Shown: piece by piece, positions 20,733 to 30,368 of the stretch
Layout: every line of letters begins with the position of its first letter
Numbering within the stretch: position 1 is the first letter of the stretch
Assembly: GCA_037953745.1 (NCBI GenBank)
Contig: JBAKBP010001603.1
Coordinates: 142,712 to 206,711, forward strand
Source: Lithodes maja
Taxonomy: Eukaryota; Arthropoda; Malacostraca; Decapoda; Lithodidae
Direction of reading: 5' to 3'
Length of the DNA: 64,000 bases
The notes under the pieces: model-generated
Told to the model about the DNA's origin: nothing
The model's input: the letters and a program-made list of their open reading frames with translations, nothing else
Databases searched by the model: none
Position numbers and translations under genes: made by a program

Positions 20733-22108
20733 TGGCCATTTATTACGACCGGCACTACGAATAAACAAGGGCACTTAATAATGGACTAGATGATAGGCTA
20801 TGTCTGCAACAACGGTACGCTAATTCCAAACCCTCGAACTATTACGCCGGTGAACAAAACACTTAAACCTCCAATCAATTAACTTGGTGTTAGTGCACTT
20901 CTACAAAGGCTTTCCGGTGACGGCAAAGCCTACTCACAACAGGAGTACTTTACGTTAATAAAATGCTCTTAAGTAATAACAATGCTTGAATAAACTATAA
21001 CAAGATTTAATAAAGAAATATATGCTTACGTTAACTTTAGTGTGAGTCTGTACTCAACACTAAACTCTTCAATGCTCTATGAAAACACTGAAAGTCTAGT
21101 CCTACAGCAAACGGATAGGGAATCTTCTGAAAACGTCTGATGCTCTAAGATGCTCGTTAATATAGAACAGAAATAATGCAGGGGCAGGACACCAAAGCGT
21201 GTATCTTAAATACACCAATAAGTAGGATACATATATATAACAAGGGAGTGCAACAACTCTGTGACAGCACTAATAATAGCCACTCAAAACAGTACTTCCT
21301 TAGCCAAAGTAACAGCCATACTGGGTTGTGCACCAAGCATCGACCTAGGCTAAAATAATACGTGAATTCCTAAAGCATACACAGTTAAAGTTAATAAACA
21401 CAATGCTGTATTTATTACTAATAAAGTCTAGCAGCGGCATAAAAGGCACCAGGAGGCTAGGCAGAGCGCAAGCATGCTCGTAGCCTACTGTCTCCCCTTG
21501 AACAGATTTCCCTTATGTTACGTTAAGTGACTAGGAGGCTCTCTTGGTAAGTCCAGATCTCAAGTATCTGGTCTTACCCTGGCGCACACTCGCAAAGGAG
21601 ATATATATGCACAAGGGTTACAGGCACCTAGCTCCGTCGAAGTCGTACAGGCTCTGACTTGCCATGTACATAACTCAGACAACGACTAAAAGATACCCTC
21701 CACTGTCTAGCATTAAATAGTAACAAAGAACAACTCAATAATTAGAAGCACCCAATGATAAAATGACTCCTGTGACTATGACTAATAATCCCTAAAGCTA
21801 GTGAAAAACATATATGTGAGAACTGGTGCTGGTAATACGACTGGCCGACTATGGAAGTCATATGCAGAAGCAGAATATAAGATAATATATAAGACTTCCA
21901 TATGAGAGAGAGAGAGAGAGAGAGTATATACAGTATAGCTCATATTCAAATTGCAAATCATAAAAAATATATAACAATACTAGTGAAGCATTGTACAACT
22001 AGGAATGTCCTGTGTTTGAGTGTGTGGGGAGACTAATGACGTGCCCGATTAGAAGGATTAGAGTAGGAGGAGAAGGTATAATAATGATATAGGATTAACT
22101 CTGTCACA
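20733..22108 (-). mobile_element. LTR (about 1.38 kb) of an LTR retrotransposon, minus orientation
   Basis: On the minus strand it begins TGTGACAGAG at 22108, directly after a purine-rich tract GTGGCCGGGGAAA (22109-22121) that looks like a polypurine tract, and ends ...AATAAATGGCCA at 20733. TG...CA ends and the PPT identify a 3' LTR. Part of it (21.66-21.89 kb) matches 57.65-57.89 kb. Internal sequence upstream of the PPT is short and ends at a LINE by about 22480. No target duplication was found, so the element is partial. Confidence 0.6.
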
Positions 22109-22480
22109 TTTCCCCGGCCACTTTCCTGGGCAACTGTATTCTGGAATATCTAATGTTAATTTTGGAAGCTTCTAAATATGTTATTATTAGAATGTAGATC
22201 ATGGTCATTATATCATTCAAACTCACTATAGTTGTCAATTATATACATAATAGCGCCTCATAGTGCTGCCACAAACATAAATGTCGATCGAAATTGTCTG
22301 GAAATAGCCTGTACCTGTGCAATGATTCCTGTACTGTATACATTTTATGTCAACTAATATAACCTCAAAAGTCCTACATAATTATTATCACTCGTAATTT
22401 ATTGAAATACTAACAAGAACATTGCTTAAATGAGAAGCCGCGAGTTCGCCACGTTAATGTCCCCCCTCCCACCTAGTACA
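22109..22480 (-). other. Probable internal 3' remnant of the same LTR element
   Basis: AT-rich sequence upstream of the putative polypurine tract, without a recognisable reading frame. Confidence 0.3.
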
Positions 22481-24600
22481 AAGAAATCAAGCAACAACAG
22501 GTCTAGTGACTCTTCTAGGCTGCTTGTCTTCCAAAACGAGGATCAAGTGTCCAAACAGTGATTTAGAGTGGGTAAGGGAACATTGGAAAAGGAACTACTG
22601 CCCTGGAACTGATGTCCGTGGCAGGATTAGGAAGTTAGTAGGGGACAGATGTGTTAGTAACTTAGGGGAGGATAAAATAAAGTTATTCATTTACAAACGC
22701 AGTCAATCGCGGGTTTGATGCGACATATTTGTCTAGCAGAACAGAGATATCCGGGCCAGGTGGGTCCCGCAGCTGAGATAGTTAGACAACCTACTGAAAA
22801 TTTAAATAATGTGTATAATCAGTTCATCTCTGCCTTACAGAGTGAACAAGATAAATATATACTAATATTTGTTTTTAGATCACATACAAACCAACCAAAA
22901 TGGATGATAAATAAATTATTAGATCTTATATGTAGAAAGAGAGGTGTATACAGAAAAATACAGAAAGGCGAAGTTTATGTAATAAAATGGATCAGCTTAG
23001 GGCAATTGTTAGCAAGGAAAATATAGACATTGTAGCGATTACAGAAACCTGGATAAATACTGACTCTAGACATCTATTAGCAGAATTTCATATGCCAGGA
23101 TACAATTTATTTAAATACGACAGAACAGACAGGAGAGGAGGTGGAGTTGCAATTTATGTCAAGGATACTTTAAAATGTTGCCTTAGATCAGACATTAAAA
23201 CAAATAGCGATAATGAAAGTGTGTGGGTAGAGATTAGCGGGGAAGGTGAGACAATTATTTTGGGAACCATTTATAGGGCACCCTGTCTTTGTCGAAATTT
23301 AGGCAAATTATTATGGGAAGAAATCAGTAAGGCATCTCAGAACAATAATGTTTGCATTTTAGGCGACTTTAATCTTCCAGGCATAGACTGGGTTAATCAA
23401 ACTAGCAATAACGAATCCGAAGATTTTCTTGGAGTAGTACTAGACAACTTTCTCTTTCAATTTGTAAATTCGCCAACTAGAGGATATAATATTCTGGACC
23501 TAGTTCTTAAGCAACAGAGAAAATTGGATAAAAGATTTAGAAGTGGGTGACCAGCTAGGGAACAGTGACCATATATCAATATATTTATCTATAGAATTAA
23601 ATTATAAACCAAAGGAAAATAAGGTTCTTGTCCCTGACTTTAGAAAGGAAAATTTTAGGGGATTAAAAAGGTCACTCAGAATTAAAGGTGAGGCAGGAGA
23701 TTTAGGTCAAGTAAGCCAAATAGTTCCAGCAGAACAGAGATGTCCGGGCCAGGTGGGTCACGCAGCTGAGATAGTTAGACAACCTACTGAAAATTAAAAT
23801 AGTGTGTATAATCAGTTCATCTCTGCCTTACAGAGCGAACAAGATAAATATATACCAAAAAGAAAATTTAGATCACATACAAACCAACCAAAATGGATGA
23901 CAAATAAATTATTAGATGTTATAGGTAGAAAGAGAGGTGTTACTGTATACAGAAAAATACAGAAAGGCGAAATCCACCTTATAGGATATCACCATAACTT
24001 GTCGAGGCAGGTAAAGAAAAAAATTAGAAAGGACAAAATAAACTACGAAATCAAGGTAGCAAATGAATCCAAAAACAATCCTAAAGCATGTTATCAATTG
24101 TATAAATCTAAGGTAAAGGATACAGTAGGACCCCTTAAGAATGTGATAGGTGAGATTACAGATGATGAGTTAGAAATGTGCAATACTCTAAATAGTAATT
24201 TCCTTTCGATTTTTACAAACGAAAATTTAGATCAAATGGTTTCAAGTTAGATAAGTTTAGATTTAGGAAAGATATAGGAAAGCACTGGTTTGGGAATAGA
24301 GTTGTTAACATGTGAAATGCGCTGCCCAGAACAGTGGTTAGCTCAGAAACAGTTGAAAGCTTTAAGCATAAGTTGGATTCCCATATGGGTGATGTGGGCT
24401 GGGTGTTAATGGGAGCTGCCTTATGTGGGCCGCATGGCCATATGCAGTTTCCCGCGATCTTATAACCTAGTGTTCTTGTGTAATTGGGGTTGGGTGTGAC
24501 AGGGATCTGCCTTGCGTGGGCCGATCGGCTTTTTGCAGACTCCCATTTTCTTATGTTCTTATGTTCTTATTTACAAACGCAGTCAGTCGCGGGTTTGATG
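22481..24600 (+). mobile_element. CR1/L2-type LINE, internally deleted and partly duplicated
   Basis: Contains an APE endonuclease frame (22987-23550), a linker with conserved RKVRKKIRK-like text (SRQVKKKIRKDKINYEIKVA at about 24003-24060) and then, after loss of the RT core, the RT C-terminus FRFRKDIGKHWFGNRVVNMW at about 24260-24310. The 3' end consists of CTTATGTT units (24549-24573), like the octamer tails of CR1 elements. A block at 22734-22985 is repeated at 23728-23975, and 22690-22732 recurs at 24570-24615. It is a non-autonomous derivative. Confidence 0.75.
22987..23550 (+). pseudogene. CR1/L2-type LINE endonuclease domain
   Basis: MDQLRAIVSKENIDIVAITE then TWINTD, GGGVAIYVKDTL, ILGTIYRAP, VCILGDFNLPGIDW and ILDLVL are the APE-like nuclease signatures in order. 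The frame ends at a stop at 23548-23550; a shifted frame at once gives GDQLGNSDHISIYLSIEL (the SDH motif), so a single frameshift separates the last nuclease motif. The start lacks the usual N-in-first-strand motif and is replaced by the duplicated linker block. Confidence 0.8.
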
Positions 24601-24776
24601 CGAGATATTTGTCTAGACGAAGTTTAAATGAATCAACGGTGCTGCAGTCTAACATCTCGGGGAAGCTTAAAGGGGTACTGAAGAATTCCCACCTTTCTGT
24701 AATTTGTAATTTGCAAATGTATATTTTCTAACTTCAAATTAATTATAATACGCCGAGTATAGACTTTTCGAAAGAA

Positions 24777-24782
<6 letters not shown>

Positions 24783-24818
<36 letters not shown>
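24783..24818. repeat. (GT)n microsatellite
   Basis: Eighteen GT units. Nearby 24911-24934 is a short (AT)n tract that abuts the SINE copy. Confidence 0.95.
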
Positions 24819-24820
<2 letters not shown>

Positions 24821-24934
24821 TCTGCCTATTGACCCAAGGTATGAAGGTGTGAAGAAGTTAATTACCCCTACTAAAAAGGATGGATGGATAGATAGATATA
24901 TAGATACAGATATATATATATATATATATATATA

Positions 24935-25128
24935 GGTTTCTAATCTCTCAGTGGGGTTCGAACCGCCGACCATGAGGACGATAGCCGACGCTTTAATCAA
25001 CTACACCATGGCAGTCTAAAAGACACTCAACTCTCTATCCTATTTATGTTAGGGAGAAGGGAAACTCAATAGGCGAATATATTTAAATTCATACCTAGTC
25101 GTAGGTTCCGTATTCCAGGCTATGGCTA
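24935..25128 (-). repeat. Solitary copy of the satellite/SINE monomer
   Basis: The minus strand carries the same order as the 314-bp monomer: CCTACGACTAGGTATGAATT, ATATATTCGCC, AACATAAATAGGATAGA, the tRNA-like head (B box GGTTCGAACCCC) and GAGAGATTAGAAACC, then directly (TA)n. It is about 10-15 percent diverged from the array. Its existence as a single insertion shows the array monomer is a SINE. Confidence 0.85.
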
Positions 25129-25189
25129 TACAGTATATTGTACAGGGTGTGGTTTGTGTATAATCTTTCTCTCTCCCTCTCCCTCTCTC

Positions 25190-25366
25190 TCTCAATAAAA
25201 CATTGGAACACAAATCTTTCCTTTATTCCCTCAAGTCTCTCGAGGATATTCCCCGAAGATGTCATGAGATAATAGACTTAAAGCTTGGTGTCCCAATGTT
25301 AAAATTATCCAGCAAGTATTACTATATATTTTGACCATGCGTATTTGTGATTTAACCTACACACAC

Positions 25367-25370
<4 letters not shown>
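25190..25370 (+). repeat. Diverged Penelope-type terminal repeat
   Basis: CCCGAAGATGTCATGAGATAATAGAC, TTAAAGCTTGGTGTCCCAAT, ATCCAGCAAGTATTACTATA and GCGTATTTGTGATTTAACCT match the right arm of the palindrome at 19.27-19.39 kb in the same order. A (CT)n tract precedes it and an AT tract (25376-25428) follows it. Confidence 0.75.
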
Positions 25371-25429
<59 letters not shown>

Positions 25430-25479
25430 CATAAATAGGGAGGAGGTGCAGGGTGATGGTGTGATGGATGTTTGGTATG

Positions 25480-26008
25480 ATCATGTTAGAATTTAGCGTG
25501 GCTGTAAATGTTGGTAGAAGCCAAAATATTCAACCAAAGGAATGGAGACATATAATATACAAGATATATACTGTACATAGACGAAAATACATAAAATGGA
25601 CAACATTTTGTCGTCAACATAATACACAAAATTTGCATCCTTTAGAAACCAGTTTAGAGTGTGGGAAGCTAACAAACTTCAAAGTGTGGGCGAAAAGACT
25701 TCAAGGTGTGGCCGAACGAACTTCATTGTTTGGGCGAACAAATTCCTAGTTTGGGCGAAGACTTGTGGGCGAATAGACCGTAAACCTCTATCATATCTTA
25801 AATAATTTAATATACGGTACCGAATGAAATAGTTCAGTTGCATTATTTTGTTTTACTAATTATTATGCGATCTTATTCAAATTAGGAAGGACGTCTATCA
25901 GTTATAGTGCTACAAACCATCTCAATGAACCTTAGCTAACATGACCCTTCCTAAGCAGTACAAAGCCGTCTAAATATATTTGAAATATAACACACATTAC
26001 TGCAATAT
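25480..26008 (-). repeat. Inverted copy of the 19.43-19.86 kb repeat
   Basis: The order is reversed relative to the left copy: ATTTTGTCGTCAACATAATA (25613), the CGCCCA phrases as TGGGCG (25688-25770), then the MITE-like part ending near 26000. The two copies form an inverted pair about 6 kb apart. Extra sequence at 25480-25610 has no match in the window. Confidence 0.8.
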
Positions 26009-26018
26009 ATATATATAT

Positions 26019-27522
26019 AGTTACGTATCTTGATCCTCAAGTGGTTAACGTGATGAATCTAGATAGCACAGAGATATATATTAAGGTATCAGTCAGCTGA
26101 AGGCAAAACAAAAGTAAAATCTAATAACATTATTTCCTGTTGTTGCTTCCTTTCCTTTTGGATCTTAGGACTTGGTATCCTTTATTGACCGATACTCTTT
26201 AATTATGAAAAATACTGACACTAATTAAAGTCATGTAGTATTTATAAAGAATTATTATTTAACCGAAGCTTAGTAGGCTATGGTTATGAACCGAATAAGT
26301 TATAGCTAAAGAAAGACTATTAATTCTATAAAAAGTCTTGAAAGATAAATATTAAAGTAAGAATATTTCTGTCTCTTACCCTTTTTGAAATGAATAGATA
26401 GTTTTCTTCTATGTCCTTTTATTTATATTTAATGTAATTATTCTTAGTTCTGGTCTTACGTTAACAGTATTATATTATTATTATCAGGATTAATATCAAA
26501 GTCACATAAAAAGTTAGATATATATTTAATAATTAGTTAAATTTATTTCTTAACCACGTAACATTGAAGTTTGATTATGAGTAAATAAAGTTACAGGATC
26601 GTTTCATAGATTCGGTTCAGGTCTCACTCAAATAATATGAAAAGCAAAAATAATATTTTGAAGCAAAAAGAATGTTTTTCAGCTTAGGAAATCACTAAAG
26701 TAATATTAACACAGCCATGTTAGTCTAAGGCGATATTACTAATATGAGACAATAGCATCACCGTACTCAGCACCGTTAAGCAATGTAAGCTTAATTCAAA
26801 GAAAATGAAAGAACTCTTAAGTATTAATATAAAACAATAGTATTACTTTCATCATAACCCAATTACTTAAAGAGTCGCTTTAGTCCACAAGTTAGTCAAC
26901 TAAAATAGTTAAGTACATAATAATAGCGTTAACGTTCATTCCCAATCAAATAGTTAAGCACATAATAGTAGCGTTAACGTCAATTCGCAATCAAATAGTT
27001 AAGTACACAATAATAGTAGCGTTAACGTTAATTCCCAATCACATATCTCACTAACCAACATAACGTAAGTGTTTACACCGAACACACTTAACACACATAT
27101 AATCTGACAGTCACAATCCCATTATAATACTTCACCCCGTCTTCCTCCAGCTGCAAGTTCACCTTCCCCAACTCCAAATGAGACTGATTTGAATGCCCAC
27201 AACTCGGGTCTTATATACTAAACAATGATGGTGTAGGAACGAATCAGGAGGCGGGGGGTGGTGCCTGCTCCAATCATAGCTCCTCGAGTCGCATAACAGG
27301 TGCCTGGTCCACTCACAGCTCCTGGCGTCGATCATAAGTCATAGCATCGGTCATAGAGGTAGTTTGCAGGGTCCCCTATGACGCACGCAGGTGTGAAGGC
27401 TTGTTTGCAGGTATGCGGGCGAGGTAGTTCCCCACTCACTAGTCTGCTTCACCGTTTGGGTAGTGCGACTCCTTCAACTCTAATTATAACTCTTAAATTA
27501 ACATACAGGGCTCCGTATGTCA
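26019..27522 (-). mobile_element. 3' LTR of integrase-first Gypsy element, copy 1
   Basis: About 1.5 kb and nearly identical to 32766-34266. On the minus strand it begins TGACATACGGAGCCC, preceded by a polypurine tract (AGGGGGGAGG, around 27527-27537), and ends ...ATACGTAACT (ACA in the other LTR). A TATA box (TATATAA on the minus strand) lies at 27211-27217. An AT tract adjoins the outer end. Confidence 0.9.
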
Positions 27523-27842
27523 GACCTCCCCCCTAGAAAAGAGTTTAAGGAGTACAGTACATAATATTAAACAGAATACATAAATAGATTCACCACCAGA
27601 TTATAATGAGGATATAATAAGGATATCACCCAAAGTAGGCAACGTCTCCAGGTACCACATCAGAACATAGCCGGAACGTAGCTGGAGCGTTATTCGAACT
27701 GCAAGGCATCTCACAGCTGAAGGCTTGACAGCGCACTACATAAGCATGATATTTACCTCGCTACAAGGGAGAGCTAATTGCCAAAATCCTCTCATTAAAT
27801 TAAACTTGCTGCTGTATGAGGCCAACCCGGTAAATGTAATCT
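27523..27842 (-). other. 3' untranslated region holding a decayed duplicate of the RT segment
   Basis: From about 27640 to 27830 the minus strand is a diverged copy of the RT coding part at 28690-28860 (KIDLMKGYWQVAL...AFCCNVMPY...NAPATFQ region). For example AGCATGATATTTACCTCGCT against AGCATGATATTTCCCTCGCT. It contains stops. The same decayed block is present in copy 2 (52.67-52.86 kb), so it is part of the element and older than the two insertions. Confidence 0.8.
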
Positions 27843-29526
27843 TTAAAAGATACGTGATAGGCAATCGGCTAGCACGTTCTGGACCCTCTTAATATGTTTG
27901 ACATCCAGGGAGTATTCCTGCAGCAACAAACTCCACCTGGTCAGTCGTTGGTTTTTATTTTGGAACCTATGCAAACATTTTAAGGGGTGATGGTCAGTAT
28001 ATACAGTGATGGCACCAGAGGCAGATTGCACATAGACAGCAAAGTATTGAAGGGATAAAATTAATGCTAACAGCTCCTTCTCAATGACTGAATAGTTACG
28101 TTGGGCAGAATTTAATTTTACTGAAATAGCACACAGGATGCAATACCTCACAGTCGTCTTCCTGGAGCAACACTGCACCAACCCCGGTATTGCTCGCATC
28201 CACTGCCAGGGAAAAAGATCTGTTAAAATTAGGAGCTCTGAGTACAGGATAATTAGATAATATATATTTGGTAGCAATAAAGGCCTGTTCACATTCAGAG
28301 GACCACACAAACTTCACATCCTTACGGAGAAGATCTGTCAGGGGAGCGGTTAACTTTGAAAAATTTATAATGAAACGCCTATAATAGCCAATCATGCCTA
28401 GGTACCTTTGGATATGTTTCTTAGTGCTAGGAGTTGGGAATTCTAGAATAGACTCTACCTTTGCTTGAGGAGGTGCAACCTGCCCCTGACCTACCGTATA
28501 TCCTAGATACTGGACCGTACTCTTTACAAAGGTGCATTTCTTAAGATTAACCACCAGATTGGCATCAGCAAGATTTAAGAACAGCAATCTAAGTTGGTAA
28601 AGATGCTCCTCCCATGACTGTGAAAAGATAAGAATATCATCGATGTAGACAACGCACCCAGGTACCCCTTCAGTCACCAAATTCATGAGGCGCTGGAATG
28701 TAGCTGGGGCGTTTTTCAAGTCGTAGGGCATTACGTTACAGCAGAAGGCTTGATTGTTGACTACAAAGCATGATATTTCCCTCGCTCTAGGGGTGAGAGC
28801 TACTTGCCAATATCCCTTCATCAAGTCAATCTTGCTGATATAGGTGGCTGTACCAATCTGGTCAATGCAGTCGTCGATCCGTGGCAGTGGGTAGGTATCG
28901 TTCTTTGTGACAGCATTGACTTGTCTATAGTCCATACATAACCTATGGCTCCCGTCTGGCTTTGGCACAAGTATGACTAGACTACTCCACTGGCTTAAGG
29001 CCCTAGTGATCAGTTCATTAGATAACATAAAGTCAAGCTCGACCTGCAGTATACTCCTGCGTTGTGGAGAGACACGGTAGGGGGATAGTTTAATGGGAGT
29101 TGCATCCCCTACGTCGATGTCGTGCACGGCCAAAGAAGTGAGCCCTGGAGTATCACGGAACACACTGGGAGACTGAGATAAAACAGAGATTAGATGGTTC
29201 GCTTGCTCAGAGGGAAGATGACATAGTTTAGATGGTAATTCCCTCCAAGCCACTGAATTATACTGAAAGTTGGATAAGCTACATGACAAGTCAAAGTCTG
29301 CATGGATACCTTCAGGCTCTGGAACAGTCTGTTGCGGGTCAGTAAGAGAACTGAAGACTTCGTCCGCACCAGGCTGTCCACAGGTCCTGACATTCACTGC
29401 CACAGTGGGAGAATCTGGAGGAGAGGAATCAGGGGACCTATGGTAGGGTTTCAACATATTTATATGGAATACTTGCGTGGGCTTTCTCCTGTCTGGGGTA
29501 GTTACTAGATAATCGGTAATGCTCAC
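27843..29526 (-). pseudogene. Gypsy pol: integrase C-terminus, spacer, RT and RNase H (copy 1)
   Basis: The frame starts in the integrase tail (DYLVTTPDRRKPTQVFHINM, LKPYHRS), passes a spacer of about 100 residues and enters the RT: SPYRVSPQRR, WSSLVILVPKPDGSHRLCMD, PLPRIDDC, KIDLMKGYWQVAL, NAPATFQRL and catalytic VVYIDDILIFS. RNase H follows (SLAVDASNTGVGAVLLQ, KELLALILSLQ, YTDHHPLK, ADCLSRIF stop). A one-base frameshift near 28110 splits RT from RNase H; copy 2 is in frame there. No integrase follows RNase H: the 3' UTR and LTR come next. Confidence 0.9.
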
Positions 29527-30368
29527 CCTCCGAATGATCTTATATGGGCCCCTGAATTTGGCAGATAAAGGTTAGCCAAAAAGGGGGAGCAGGACCAAAA
29601 CCTAATCACCGGGCTGAAACTCCCTCTCACAGGCTTTTCTGTCATACCATTTCTTCATGGAGCTTTTAGCCACGGTCAAGTTTTGAGCGGCAAACTCACA
29701 TGAGGATCTCAGCCGGGTTTTGAAATCTGAAACATACTTGAGGAGGTTTTGGTTCCCCTCCTGGCCAACTAGGCTATCCTGCAATAGTTGCAAAGGACCT
29801 CTAACCTGGTGACCGAAAACTAGCTCATTAGGGGAAAAACCCAGGGATTCAGTTGGAACCTCACGAGTAGCAAATAAAAGAAAAGGGACCCCCTTATCCC
29901 ACTCAACTCCGGTCTCTGTACAATATTTACGTAACATTCCCTTTAATGTCTGATGATATCTTTCGAGAACCCCTTGACTCTCTGGGTGGTAGGTGCTAGA
30001 CTTAACATGCTCGATACCCAACTCCTTCAGGGACTGCTGGAAAATATTAGAGGTAAAATTAGTTCCTTGATCACTTTGCACCTCATGGGGGAAACCCATT
30101 CTGGTGAAGAATTTGAGCAGTTCCTTGATGACAGTTGGAGCAGAGGTAGTCCTTAAGGGTATAGCCTCTGGGTAGCGAGTTGCCATGTCCATGATAGTTA
30201 ATAAATACAGGTTACCTTGGGAAGTCTTAGGCAATGGGCCTACAATATCCACTACCACCCGAGTAAAAGGATTCTCGAAAACGAGCAAGGGCACCAGAGG
30301 ATGTTTAGGCACCTTCTAATTGGGTTTTCCTGTCATCTGGCAAGTGTGACACACTCTACAAAACTCCA
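29527..30368 (-). pseudogene. Gypsy integrase core located upstream of RT (copy 1)
   Basis: Catalytic triad: VVVDIVGPLP (Asp), VQSDQGTNFTS (Asp) and HPESQGVLERYHQTLK (Glu) in DD(35)E style, with the zinc-finger end (CRVCHTCQMTGKP) just upstream in a shifted frame near 30340-30370. Two stops interrupt the C-terminal domain near 29570-29620; copy 2 has sense codons at both. Integrase inserts cDNA into the genome. In canonical Ty3/Gypsy elements it lies after RNase H; here it lies before RT. Confidence 0.9.

Noticed and set aside
22109..22121. Target duplication for the 20.7-22.1 kb LTR as a solo LTR
   Set aside because: The flanks (ACAAA and TTTCC) do not match; the purine tract instead indicates the 3' LTR of a truncated element.
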